Below, piece after piece: positions 26,931-36,780 of a stretch of DNA of 64,000 bases. Numbering within the stretch: position 1 is the stretch's first letter; every line of letters starts with the position of its first letter. The stretch lies in NCBI GenBank assembly GCA_965221205.1, contig OZ244870.1, positions 62,001-126,000 on the forward strand, written 5' to 3'. This DNA is from CBDFMG01 sp965221205 [NCBI: bacterium] (GTDB taxonomy: Bacteria; SM23-31). A model generated the notes under the pieces. That model was not told the origin of the DNA. It searched no databases and saw nothing but the letters and a program-made list of their open reading frames with translations. A program made the translations under genes and the position numbers.

Positions 26931-27695
26931 TCACATTACCTTATAATTATTAATCATCATATACTTTTCAAGAAATGCAGCTATCAGCGAGTCTAATTCC
27001 TTTATCTCATCCGGTGTGATCGGGTAGTACTCGGTCTCATACCGTTCCGGATGTCGGAGTTTTGTGTACACTTCATATGCCAGACCGAGATGCTTACCAA
27101 TTCCTGTAAAATAGGGGGCATCCATATGGGGGTGAGCTTCATCAAACACGGAATATGCTTCCGAATCGTAAACCGGACCATCGATTTCTTCATTATGTTC
27201 TATAGCCGCCATAAATGCCTGTACCAATTCCTCCTTGACCGCGCTGCAGGATTCATCCAGCTCAAGCGGATAATAGACATATAACTGCATGAGTTTCTGT
27301 GCGGTAGTACTGCTCGGTACCTGCTCCGTTTCATCCATTCCGCCAATGTTAGTGTAGATCAGTTCGAGGGGAATGTTGCTGAAGAGATAATTCGATAAGA
27401 GCTGATTTTTATCCAGCTCTTCTTCATTATCGATAACATAGATCGATATTCCATGCTGCTCGAGTCCCTCCCTGACGATGGGACTGACCGAAGCCAGTAT
27501 GGTGTCGACCGATTGTTTTGTCCGTTCGGTCGAAGCAGTCTCTTTTCCGATTACCGGAATCTGCCCGGACATGAGTTGGACAGAGAAAAACTTGTTGGCA
27601 TTAAAAATACTCAAATGTTGCTGACACGATACAAGTAATACTATCGATACAACCAGGCAGGAGATTGAATAACAGATATAAATAAACTTTTTCAT
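26931..27695 (-). CDS. Lipoprotein of unknown function
   Basis: 254 residues with a lipoprotein signal peptide ending VVSIVLLVSCQQ. The mature part is acidic, with SPIVREGLEQHGISIYVIDN and a helical C-terminus ending PDEIKELDSLIAAFLEKYM. The sequence EAHPHMDAPYFTGIGKHLGLAYEVYTKL is noteworthy. No family recognised. It is transcribed away from the RTX-tailed gene at 27861, with 165 bases between them; both products are exported, so they may share control. Confidence 0.6.
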   Translation of the reverse strand: MKKFIYICYSISCLVVSIVLLVSCQQHLSIFNANKFFSVQLMSGQIPVIGKETASTERTKQSVDTILASVSPIVREGLEQHGISIYVIDNEEELDKNQLLSNYLFSNIPLELIYTNIGGMDETEQVPSSTTAQKLMQLYVYYPLELDESCSAVKEELVQAFMAAIEHNEEIDGPVYDSEAYSVFDEAHPHMDAPYFTGIGKHLGLAYEVYTKLRHPERYETEYYPITPDEIKELDSLIAAFLEKYMMINNYKVM

Positions 27696-27860
27696 AATCG
27701 GATTCCCCTGATTTAATACAGCAATTCTGTTCTTTCGTGAATATATTGATTATAGTATTTATATAGTAATAATTTTATTATATTATAGAAATAGGAAAGT
27801 AAACAAAGGCCATTTTCGATTTTATGCGTGCCTGTCATTTCAATTTGAGGAGGATGCATT

Positions 27861-29081
27861 ATGACGCACAGATATTCTCTCTTTATATGTCTGTTGTTTA
27901 CCGCAGCATTGTTCATTTTCAGCCTGCCTGCTGCAGGATCAGCTCAAACACCGGCCGTGCTCCCCGATGATATCGATATTTCGGTTTCACCGGACGGAAT
28001 AGTGCCAATGCCGGATAATGTGCCGGAAGTTTTCAAGTATTTCGACCGGTACACGAAAGTACATACACCCAGCGGAAAACCGATCCATCTGGTAATCGAG
28101 AAAGGTTATACGAACCGCCAGGCTGTTTATGCACGCAAAATACTGGTTAACCATTTAACCGAAGTACCGGGATCAAAATATGGCCAGAAAAAAGACAAAA
28201 CACTTGTTGCAAATGCAATTGCAAACAACAATGGTGTTATTTTTTTATTCCTCGATACTAATACATTCAGATCATACCGACCGAAACTTCGTGATGCGGG
28301 GGTCAGAGGGCAGGACCTGAGGGAATATGAAACGATACTTGAAGGTGTGACAGAATATCTTGACCAGGAAGATCCCACCCGCGATGCATCCTATGAAGAG
28401 ATTATGCACTTTGTTCAGGGGTACGGGACCGAGCATGCGCACCCGGCATTCACGAATGCTCTCAACGATGCGCACGACAGAGCTCGCGGAAGTGGACTTT
28501 ACAACCGCAACACCACATTCGAATACTGGATTTGTGGTTTTGAGGCCTATTTTGACCTGTGGAAACACGATCCGGGCGGCGACGGAACTCGGGGTGGCGA
28601 GTATATCCCGATCAGCAACTTTAAACTGAAAGCAATCGATCCGGCAATGTATGACCTTGTCGAAGGGTATCTCGGAACGCACTGGCTCTACACTGCTGAA
28701 ATTGTCGACGAATATGACGGTACATTCTCAATGACTCTGGATGAGGATCTCACTTACACAAATAAATCGCAGTATCTGCGAAAGGCCATGTTGACGGGTG
28801 GGAATAATGCCAACCTGACCGGTAACAACGAAGATAATAATCTGTTCGGTAACAGCGGCAATAACATCATCACACCACTCGGTGGTAACGATGTAATTGA
28901 CGGCGGATTGGGAAATGACACAGTAGTATTCGGCTCAGATGCACGGAATTATATTGTCCGTAAGCAGGATGGCCGGGTTATTGTTGAGGGAATCAACTTT
29001 CAACGCGACGGTTTTAATATTCTCATCAACGTTGAAGAAATCCGGTTTAATGACAAATCGGTCAACACCGGCCGGTTGTAA
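27861..29081 (+). CDS. Secreted EEIMH-motif protein with RTX-type C-terminal repeats
   Basis: 406 residues. The signal peptide ends near PAAGSAQT. The central domain (TNRQAVYARKILVNHL, SYEEIMHFVQGYGTEHAHPA, FEYWICGFEAYFDLW) parallels the lipoprotein at 3693. The C-terminus (NLTGNNEDNNLFGNSGNNI, then GGNDVIDGGLGNDTVVFG) is a short hemolysin-type calcium-binding repeat plus the usual beta end domain. RTX tails normally mean export through type I or another secretion route, so this version is probably released and the paralogue anchored. The ribosome-binding site GAGGAGG lies in a leader (TTTGAGGAGGATGCAT) identical to the one before the gene at 33847. A terminator follows. Confidence 0.7.
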   Translation: MTHRYSLFICLLFTAALFIFSLPAAGSAQTPAVLPDDIDISVSPDGIVPMPDNVPEVFKYFDRYTKVHTPSGKPIHLVIEKGYTNRQAVYARKILVNHLTEVPGSKYGQKKDKTLVANAIANNNGVIFLFLDTNTFRSYRPKLRDAGVRGQDLREYETILEGVTEYLDQEDPTRDASYEEIMHFVQGYGTEHAHPAFTNALNDAHDRARGSGLYNRNTTFEYWICGFEAYFDLWKHDPGGDGTRGGEYIPISNFKLKAIDPAMYDLVEGYLGTHWLYTAEIVDEYDGTFSMTLDEDLTYTNKSQYLRKAMLTGGNNANLTGNNEDNNLFGNSGNNIITPLGGNDVIDGGLGNDTVVFGSDARNYIVRKQDGRVIVEGINFQRDGFNILINVEEIRFNDKSVNTGRL

Positions 29082-29109
29082 GCATCACTTACAAGCACCA
29101 CCCATTATG

Positions 29110-29142
29110 AAAGCCTTTCCGCACTCGCTGGAAGGCTTTTTT
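29110..29142 (+). terminator. Rho-independent terminator after RTX-tailed gene
   Basis: AAAGCCTTTCC pairs with GGAAGGCTTT (one bulge) and is followed by TTT. It is about 30 bases past the stop. Confidence 0.75.
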
Positions 29143-29165
29143 GAACATTCCGTTACGCACTGAAT

Positions 29166-30572
29166 ATGATAACAAAAGAGCACGATAATGTGTTGGGCTG
29201 TTTCATGTGTAGTATGTGTTTTGGGCAGGAAAAGGCTCAGAACAGGAGAAAGTGGATCGATTCTGGTGCACCTGTCACGAACGATTCGAGGCGGATACCG
29301 ATTCCAGATGCACCACAGGGTTCTGAAGGGACGATTGTTCTGACAAACGGGCGGATTTTTGACAGAACCGGCGCTTCGGTACGCAATGGTACGCTTGTTA
29401 TTGAGCGAAACAGTATTAAGGATATCCTCCCTCCCGGTTCTAATAAGTGGCCGGATGATGCACGGGTAATCGATGCCGATGGAAAAACAATCATGTCGGG
29501 ACTTATCGATCTTCATGTTCGTATTACCGAGGAGAATACTCATGATTCGACTCCTGACCCGAGTATGTCGGGCTATGTTCCGGGTGAAGATGAAGCTTCG
29601 GTAACAACCGAAGCAGACCATACACTCGTTGCTGTTGAGCGGGTCCGCTACTATATCGAGAGCGGAATTACCAGCATCCGCGATCTTTCATCGCACGGTA
29701 TGATCCCTTTCAGGATAAAAGAGTGGGTCAGGAGAAACCGAATTCCCGGACCGCGTATATTTGCAGCAGGGCAATTCATAACCGCAACGGGCGGACACGG
29801 CGCTGAAGGCACACAGGACTACAAATCTGATTTTGCGAGTGTTCGGACAGCAGATGGGCCCGACGAATGGCGTTATGCAGTGCGTGAACAGTTCAATAAA
29901 GGTGCCGATGTGATCAAAATCGGCAGCCATTTCAGCCAAGAAGAAGTCAAGGCTGCGGTTGATGAAGCACATGCACTCGGCTTGAAAGTGACCGTCGATG
30001 CGGAAACATTTTATATCGAGTGGGCCGTTGAAGCCGGTGCCGATATCATAGAACATCCGCTACCGCGAACCGATAGAGTCATCAGGCTTATGGCGGAAAA
30101 ATGGACTCAGTCAGATCCGACACTTATCCCGTATCTCTACATTTTCGGCATCAAGGGAGGTTACCACGGTTCTACCTCCCGCCGGTTTACGTTTTCACCC
30201 GAATCGATCCGGGAAATTCTGAAAAAAATGAAAAATGCCGGAATTACAATGGATATCGGTACCGATTTATGGTTCGGTATGCACCGGTATCAACCGGAGC
30301 CGTACATATTCGAGTTGAAGGAATTTGTACGTGCCGGTTTTTCAAATGAGGAAGCTCTCCGTGCAGCGACCTTGAACAGCGCTAAAATTCTCGACATGGA
30401 TGACCGGCTCGGAACACTTGAGACAGGGAAATTGGCCGATGTAATTGTCATAGACGGTAAACCAGATGAAAACCTCGATGAACTTTCGAATGTGGACATT
30501 GCAATCCGGGACGGATATGTTGTGGTCGAGCAAGGAAATGTGGTTATTACCCGCCATTCACCACCTGAGTGA
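29166..30572 (+). CDS. Amidohydrolase-superfamily protein with altered metal ligands
   Basis: 468 residues. An N-terminal composite beta domain (IVLTNGRIFDRTGASVRNG) and C-terminal LGTLETGKLADVIVIDG are typical of imidazolonepropionase-like amidohydrolases. The barrel shows GLIDLHVRI where relatives have HxH (second histidine replaced by arginine), VTVDAETFYIEWAVEAGAD where a histidine is usual, then IIEHPLP (histidine kept) and the aspartate region MDIGTDLWFG. Two of the usual ligands are therefore missing, so a changed metal site or loss of activity is likely. The first 30 residues do not look like a clean signal peptide, so the start may be wrong. Confidence 0.75.
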   Translation: MITKEHDNVLGCFMCSMCFGQEKAQNRRKWIDSGAPVTNDSRRIPIPDAPQGSEGTIVLTNGRIFDRTGASVRNGTLVIERNSIKDILPPGSNKWPDDARVIDADGKTIMSGLIDLHVRITEENTHDSTPDPSMSGYVPGEDEASVTTEADHTLVAVERVRYYIESGITSIRDLSSHGMIPFRIKEWVRRNRIPGPRIFAAGQFITATGGHGAEGTQDYKSDFASVRTADGPDEWRYAVREQFNKGADVIKIGSHFSQEEVKAAVDEAHALGLKVTVDAETFYIEWAVEAGADIIEHPLPRTDRVIRLMAEKWTQSDPTLIPYLYIFGIKGGYHGSTSRRFTFSPESIREILKKMKNAGITMDIGTDLWFGMHRYQPEPYIFELKEFVRAGFSNEEALRAATLNSAKILDMDDRLGTLETGKLADVIVIDGKPDENLDELSNVDIAIRDGYVVVEQGNVVITRHSPPE

Positions 30573-30750
30573 TATAAGCCGTATTTGAAACAATTTCTGG
30601 AGCAGGAAACATATTACAATGTAGTCTTAGAATAAAAATTTCGTTATTGGTTTGATGTATGAAATTGATAATATAAATTTGTTAATGCATTGCAGGAATC
30701 GACAATTCATCATTTCCGTTTTTCTTCACGAATCCCTAACACACCATATT

Positions 30751-31664
30751 ATGGCTATGAAATCAGGCAGGCATTTTCTATAGATTCTGGGACCGTCCAA
30801 TATCCCCAACCGCATTTTACGAGCGATCGATCAACCTATCATCGATCACCGCGGACCAGAGTTTTCCAATCGGCACACTTTTCCAGTGTTCATGCCCGGG
30901 ATTATCTACCCTTCTTCTGCATCGGGTACATGGGAAGCTGCATTGGTGAATATTCTCTCACCGTGTGACCGGGTGCTCATGTATGAGACAGGACATTTTG
31001 CATCACAGTGGCAGAGAATTGCCCTGAAACTTAGACTTGACGTCGATTTTATTCCCAGTGACTGGCGGTGGGGTGTTGAAGCTGAGAAGATTGAGCACAA
31101 ATTGTCGGAAGATTCGCAGCATATTGTTAAAGCTGTCGTTGTTGTCCATAATGAAACATCGACCGGGGCGGTCAGCAATATTGCAGCGATCCGGAATGCA
31201 ATAGATCAGGCAGCGCACCCTGCACTTTTTCTGGTTGACGCAGTTTCATCTCTCGGATCGATGGAATTCCAACATGATGACTGGGGTGTTGATGTAACGG
31301 TATGCGGATCACAGAAAGGGTTGATGATGCCACCGGGTCTCGGATTTAATGCGCTCAGTGAAAATGCACTTGCGGCAGGACAGAACAGTGGATATCAGCA
31401 GTCATACTGGACTTGGGAAACTATTGTTACCATTTCGGTGCTGATGAATTGCGCAAAACCATACTTGATAGATTTGACATGTCTCTCGGAACGGGTTTGG
31501 GTAAAGTCAAAAAGAAGGTATTCAGAATCGGCCATCTCGGTGATTTTAACGACCTCATGTTAGCAGGAACGTTGTGCGGTGTCGAAATGGGGCTGAAAAT
31601 TGCAGACATTCCCCACAATTCCGGAGGTGTGAATGCTGCCTTAGAGATACTTGCACAACAGTAA
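30751..31664 (+). pseudogene. Class V aminotransferase (alanine-glyoxylate/serine-pyruvate type), broken
   Basis: ATG 30751 starts MAMKSGRHFL, then TAG (30781-30783) replaces the glutamine (CAG) expected before ILGPSNIPNRILRAID. A shift with a short deletion joins GPEFSNRHTFPVF to GIIYPSSASGTWEAALVN. The cofactor region VDAVSSLGS and the lysine segment CGSQKGLMMPPGLGF (PLP lysine) are intact. After YWTWETI about 110 residues are missing, and the end SLGTGLGKVKKKVFRIGHLGD with GGVNAAL lies in another frame. Three kinds of lesion make this a clear pseudogene. It would have fed a glyoxylate/serine pathway with the neighbouring permease. Confidence 0.8.
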
Positions 31665-31758
31665 TCACACAATTTTTTAATACCCAATCATTCAAATCAC
31701 GCAATAAGCAGCAGCATGCAATACTATTTTGTACTGCTGCAGTATTATAGAGGAATTT

Positions 31759-32937
31759 ATGTGCCCAGCTACGGCGGTCACCACAAACCCTTATTTAGCA
31801 TTGACAGGTTTTACAATCCTGATTGGTCTCCTCCTGTTTCTCATAGCTCACTGGAAATGGCATGTCTTTTTTGCGCTGTTGATCCCCTTGATCCTGTTTG
31901 GTATTGTTCCGGGAATTAAACAAAATAATTTCATTGCCGCATTTGAATCGGGTTTCGGTAAAACACTCGGCAGTATCGGTGTGGTCATAGTACTCGGTTC
32001 AATCATTGCCGAAGCACTCAAGCACACGGGGGCTATTCAGGTTATCACAAAATCGATGATAAACCTTGTCGGTACGAAGCGGATGCCGCTTGCTACTGCT
32101 GCTTTGGTCGGAGCCGATATCGGAAAAACGATTATTTTCGGCAGCATTTCCTGCCTGATGGGGTCTTTGTCATGCTGGGTATAGGGACAATACATTGCCG
32201 GACCGCATATTTCAACACCACCGTCGGATGAATATATTCAGGGCGGGATATTTGAAGATGAAAACCGAAAACTTCCCGGTACACTGAGTTCTTATGCACT
32301 GATCGTCATACCGCTCATCCTAATCTCTGCACAGAGTGTATCAAAATTATTTCTGGCCGAAGATAACATCATCAGATTGACTTTGGGATACATAGGCTGG
32401 CCTGTTGTGGCATTGGCAATCGGTGTCTGGCTGGCATATCAGAATATCACACTAAAAGAGGACAAAGATAAAGCGAAAAACAAGTGGGTTGAAGATGGCT
32501 TACGAACCTCAGCAATGATTCTCGTTGTGACTGGACTTGGAGGATCGTTCAGCGAAATCCTCAAAGCGACCCCGGCTGTTTCGACTATCGGAAGTTTTTT
32601 TGCCGAGTACGGTCTCTCCTCAATATTTCTGCCGTTCATTCTATGCATTATTGGTAATATGATTACCGGTTTAACGACGGTCGGAGTTATAACCGCCGCT
32701 TCGCTTGTAGCGCCGATGTTATCAATTCTCAACCTCTCTCCCGAAGCTGCTATGTTGGCCGGAGCATCCGGTTCGGTTATTTTCAAGTATGTGAACAGCA
32801 GTTACTTCTGGGTATGCACATCTTTGAGTAAGCTGAGTGTCGGAGATGCTATATTTTCGTATGGAGGCGCAACACTTGTAGGGGGAATAGTCACATTCAT
32901 GTTGTTTTTTGCGAACCCGGATGTTATTCGGCTGTAA
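31759..32937 (+). pseudogene. GntP-family gluconate/organic-acid permease, broken
   Basis: ATG 31759 follows GAGGAA. The frame gives successive membrane helices (ALTGFTILIGLLLFLIAHW, GIVVIVLGSIIAEALK-like) and GNMITGLTTVGVITAASLVA and SYFWVCTSLSKLSVGDA, all of GntP type. About 60 residues (the central helices and the P-P-x-P-G region) are missing between KRMPLATAA and LVGADIGKTIIFGS. TAG at 32182-32184 stands in the otherwise continuous frame after SCWV, where tryptophan (TGG) is plausible. GntP members import gluconate, glycerate or similar acids. Not functional as read. Confidence 0.75.
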
Positions 32938-33416
32938 GGGACGATATTCCAAAATTAGTGGGAAAAGATTTGCAGGAAACAGCAAACAAGGTTGCTTCCG
33001 CCTGTATGACATTCGAAGAGTGGGCCTCCGAAACAATTGATATAAAAAATGGTGCACACTTTGAGAAAAACAACTATGGTTTGCCGAAAGATATCATTTT
33101 GCATGGCCACTGCCATGAGAAAGCACTTATCGGAATGCAGCCGGCGGTGAATCTCTTGTCGAAGATTCTCGATTGCACCGTCACGCTGCTTGACAGCGGC
33201 TGCTGTGGAGTGGTCGGTTCTTTCGGCTACGAAAAAGAGCACCACAATATTTCGAAGGCTATCGGTGAACGGATCATGTTCTCGGCAGTCAGGGAACGCG
33301 AACCTGATACTATAATTGCTGCACTTGGATTTTCATGCAGACAGTAAATTTGTCATTTTACCGGTGTCTCTGCTCAATCTCCCGCACAAATAATCGCTTC
33401 AATATGGGAAGAGTGA
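32913..33416 (+). pseudogene. C-terminal CCG domain of a FAD/Fe-S 2-hydroxyacid oxidoreductase, truncated
   Basis: The frame begins inside the gntP end (EPGCYSAVRDDIPKL) and continues through MTFEEWASETID, LHGHCHEKALIGMQ and DSGCCGVVGSFGYEKEHH, the cysteine-rich CCG/heterodisulfide-reductase-like half of GlcD/LutA-type fused dehydrogenases. The whole FAD-binding part, several hundred residues, is absent. TAA at 33345-33347 replaces the Q/H codon of FSCRQQ, and the same frame goes on as ICHFTGVSAQSPAQIIA to 33416. The overlap with gntP shows that a large deletion fused the two genes. Confidence 0.8.
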
Positions 33417-33846
33417 CAATCAAGATCATCAAGTGCGTGTAGAATATCTTACACTGATTTTAACAGACACTGATTTTAACAGACAACGAAACGGCAATTA
33501 TTACTCGGAATTACAGATATTTCATTAAAAAATTGATTGCATTTTAGCATAACATCTTGTACACTTTATCACCTTTACCCGAAGGCAACAAGTTATTTGA
33601 ATTATCTGTCTATGCCACAGTGTGTTGTACCATTGAAACTGACAATATGCTTGGTTTTTTTCTATTCTAGTATTGACTAAATTCATTTTGAAGATTTTTT
33701 TGCGTAAGGAGTAGTAACACTATACAGACGCACTTTATTTCTAATTTCTCCAAACATTTCGCATCATACCAAACAATTAATTCTAGTATGCCATACTATT
33801 ACAATCTGCTACAATCTGCAGTAATCCACTTTGAGGAGGATGCATC
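33417..33846. other. Spacer with short tandem repeats and leader of the beta-propeller gene
   Basis: No ORF supported. It contains a tandem repeat at 33451-33482 and, near 33801-33822, a duplicated CTACAATCTGC. TTGACT near 33673 could be a -35 element. It ends with the leader TTTGAGGAGGATGCAT, shared with the gene at 27861. Confidence 0.5.
33451..33482 (+). repeat. Tandem repeat, two 16-bp units
   Basis: ACACTGATTTTAACAG occurs twice in a row without mismatch, followed by a partial third unit (ACA). It may be slippage-born. Confidence 0.8.
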
Positions 33847-36567
33847 ATGAGTATCAGAATAATTACAAACAAAATTTGGACAACAGTTGTTGTCATCGCT
33901 GTACTTATTCCCGTTATCGTCCTTGGACAGCAAACACCGGGAAATGTTCTCGACAAAATTCACTACCGGAGTATTGGACCGAGCAAACAATCAGGAAGGT
34001 TTATGCAATTCGGAGTTCCAGATTTGGACAAACAACCCTATACATTCTATGCTGCGGCATCTACAGGAGGATTATGGAAAACAGACGATAATGGTATTAC
34101 CTATACGTCTATTTTCGACAATGAAAATGTCAATGCACTCGGTGACGTTGAAGTCGCTTTTTCAGACCCTGATGTTGTCTATGTCGGCACAGGGAATCTC
34201 TCGTACTGGGGAGAGGGGATATATAAATCGACAAACGGCGGATCATCTTGGAGACAAATTGGTCTCAAAGACTCGAATTTCATCCCAAAGATTGTTATTC
34301 ATCCCGAAAATCCGGACATTGTGTATGTTGCAGCAACAGGAAGTGCGTTTGATAACAAACCTGAACGAGGCATTTTCAAGACCACAAACGGCGGCAGAAC
34401 CTGGACAAAGACACTCGGATTGATCGACAACGAAAAACATGTGAGCGGAGCTGATATACACATGCATCCTACCGATTATAATACGCTTTATGCAACAATG
34501 TGGGACCGCGATGGCGGAGAAGAAAGCGGTATCTATAAAACAACGAACGGCGGATCATCCTGGGATAAATTAAGCAGTGGTCTCCCGACAGGCAGCCTCG
34601 AAAGAATTGGTCTCGATATATACCATTCAAATCCGGACGTTATCGTTGCTACGATTCTTATTTCTCAGGATGAAGGCCGGGCACGAAATACTGCGTGGCG
34701 CTCAGACAATGCCGGAAGAAGCTGGCGCAGAATCAGCCCCGATCCTGAAGATTTTAATCTGCGGGGCAGCAATCGGTACGCCCAGATCCGGATCGATCCA
34801 AATAACGATGATATAATTTATATTCTTAATAGCGGTATACAGGGTACCAGTGACGGCGGCAGAACCTGGAAACATGCAATAATACCGTATGGCAACGATC
34901 ATCAGGACCTCTGGATCAACCCTAATAATAGTAATCATGTGCTGGGTGCAAGTGATTCCGGAATAAGAATTTCTTTCAACGGCAACAAATCGTGGTACCA
35001 TCCTGATAATTTCGCCCTCGGTTTGCTTGAAGCGGTCGGTGTCGACATGGCATATCCTTACAATGTATATGGCGGCATGCAGGATTTCGGTACCTGGCGG
35101 GGGCCAAGCACGAAGCGAGGCCGGTATCCGATACGGTTCGAGGACTGGGAGCATGTCCGCGGTGCGGACGGCTCATATGCACAGGTTGATCCACGAGACA
35201 ACAGGTGGCTCTACGTAGAATCACAGAACGGTTCACTTTCACGGAACGATCAGCGGACAAATGTACGGTATAATATTCGGTATAGAAAAGAAGGAATCAG
35301 GTTTAATTTTATCGCGCCAATCCTCCTTTCTCCCCATAACCCGAATGTTGTATACCACGGAGCAAATGTACTGCTCCGATCTCCATTTTTAGGGGAAGCA
35401 TGGGAAGAGATCAGTCCCGACCTTACGAACGGACCGTACGAAGTACGGAGAAACAGAGTCAATGGTACGATTACGACAATTGACGAGTCTCCCATGGTGC
35501 AAGGAATAATCTGGGTTGGAACCGACGACGGCAATGTCCAGCTTACCCGGGACAATGGGGCAATGTGGACTAAGCTGAACAACAATATTCCTGGTAAACC
35601 CGATTATAAGGTGAGCAGAGTGACTGCATCTCGCCACGACCCAGCTGAAGGTTTTGTCACGCTTGAGGGTAGAAGATCACACGGCGATCTAAAGCCGTAT
35701 GTGTACCGGACAACCGATTACGGAAATACCTGGGTGTCAATTACAGACGGTCTGCCTGAAGAACCGGTCAATGTGATCAGGCAAGATCATAGAAATCCTA
35801 ATCTTCTTTTTCTGGGCACCGCAAAAGGTGTCTATATCTCACTCGACCGGGGCGATTCGTGGCGATCTTTCAGAAATAACATGCCGAACATTCCGATTCA
35901 CGATATGGTTATCCATACCCGTGAAAACGACCTTGTTGTAGCGACATATGGCAGGAGTTTCTGGATAGCCGATATTTCCACTTTGCAAGAAATCAATTCT
36001 GAGGTTTTCTCGAAAGATGTCCATCTGTTCGATGTTGAATCGCAAATACTCTGGGTATTAAGCGGTCAGAAACAGGTTGCGGCAAACCATCAAAACTATG
36101 CCGGCGAAAATGCTCCTAAGGGTTCTGTTGTGAATTACTACTTGAAAAACAGGGTTTCGAGCGGCGTGACGGTTCAGATTTATCTTGGATCGCACCTTAT
36201 CAATGAATACAAGGGTTCAGGTGAACCGGGATTAAACAGCGTTGAATGGTACTTAACCGAACGGATTGCTCGTACAGATGAGGAAAAAGAAAACGCAGCT
36301 CAGAGAATTGAAAACATGAAAAGTTCTGAGAAATATTTCGATTATTACGACGGACACGACCATTTCGGTGAACCCGATGGGGAGGTATCCGTAACAGGCC
36401 TGCCTATGGGAACATGGATCCAATCACTGCCGGAATGGTTGGAAGTTGATTACAAACATGTCCGTGTAAAACCGGGTGAATATACCGTCAAATTAATTGT
36501 TAATGGTGAAGAATTTTCGACCGAGGCTCTTGTGCTTAAGGACCAGTGGTTCGATAAAATGTATTAG
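33847..36567 (+). CDS. Exported beta-propeller protein (VPS10/sortilin-like, BNR repeats)
   Basis: 906 residues with signal peptide (VVVIAVLIPVIVLG, cleavage near QQ). Most of the protein consists of BNR/Asp-box blades, e.g. SGIYKTTNGGSSWDKL, GIFKTTNGGRTWTKT, GTSDGGRTWKH and RGDSWRSF, as in VPS10/sortilin and WD40/YVTN-like photosystem-stability propellers of FCB bacteria. No glycosidase catalytic residues are assigned. The C-terminus (SSGVTVQIYLGSHLINEYKG, ending VRVKPGEYTVKLIVNGEEF) looks like an immunoglobulin-like domain, as in family members with FlgD-type ends. Likely a cell-surface binding protein. It follows an identical leader to the gene at 27861 and precedes a long hairpin. Confidence 0.85.
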   Translation: MSIRIITNKIWTTVVVIAVLIPVIVLGQQTPGNVLDKIHYRSIGPSKQSGRFMQFGVPDLDKQPYTFYAAASTGGLWKTDDNGITYTSIFDNENVNALGDVEVAFSDPDVVYVGTGNLSYWGEGIYKSTNGGSSWRQIGLKDSNFIPKIVIHPENPDIVYVAATGSAFDNKPERGIFKTTNGGRTWTKTLGLIDNEKHVSGADIHMHPTDYNTLYATMWDRDGGEESGIYKTTNGGSSWDKLSSGLPTGSLERIGLDIYHSNPDVIVATILISQDEGRARNTAWRSDNAGRSWRRISPDPEDFNLRGSNRYAQIRIDPNNDDIIYILNSGIQGTSDGGRTWKHAIIPYGNDHQDLWINPNNSNHVLGASDSGIRISFNGNKSWYHPDNFALGLLEAVGVDMAYPYNVYGGMQDFGTWRGPSTKRGRYPIRFEDWEHVRGADGSYAQVDPRDNRWLYVESQNGSLSRNDQRTNVRYNIRYRKEGIRFNFIAPILLSPHNPNVVYHGANVLLRSPFLGEAWEEISPDLTNGPYEVRRNRVNGTITTIDESPMVQGIIWVGTDDGNVQLTRDNGAMWTKLNNNIPGKPDYKVSRVTASRHDPAEGFVTLEGRRSHGDLKPYVYRTTDYGNTWVSITDGLPEEPVNVIRQDHRNPNLLFLGTAKGVYISLDRGDSWRSFRNNMPNIPIHDMVIHTRENDLVVATYGRSFWIADISTLQEINSEVFSKDVHLFDVESQILWVLSGQKQVAANHQNYAGENAPKGSVVNYYLKNRVSSGVTVQIYLGSHLINEYKGSGEPGLNSVEWYLTERIARTDEEKENAAQRIENMKSSEKYFDYYDGHDHFGEPDGEVSVTGLPMGTWIQSLPEWLEVDYKHVRVKPGEYTVKLIVNGEEFSTEALVLKDQWFDKMY

Positions 36568-36597
36568 ATATTATTAAACATTTGGATATAAGTAGAG

Positions 36598-36642
36598 ATT
36601 TTGACCAAAGACCCGGCATTACACCGGGTCTTTGGTCAAAAT
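36598..36642. terminator. Perfect 19-bp hairpin after the beta-propeller gene
   Basis: Bases 36598-36616 pair without mismatch with 36624-36642 around a 7-base loop. The arms contain GACCAAAGACCCGG and CCGGGTCTTTGGTC. No long T tract follows on either strand, although the arm ends in AAAAT. It probably ends transcription or stabilises the mRNA 3' end. Confidence 0.65.
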
Positions 36643-36780
36643 GACATTTTTCAACAATCTTATTGAATAATACCTTACAGTCAATTCTAAGAGTACTGTG
36701 ACATAGCAATTTCTCTATGGAAATTGCTATCTGTAAACAAATGAATTAAGGAATTAAGGAATTGAATGACTTAAGTCAAT

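Noticed and set aside
29085-29621. 178-residue minus-strand ORF opposite the amidohydrolase gene
   Set aside because: It is the mirror of the terminator and the start of the amidohydrolase gene, with no family pattern.
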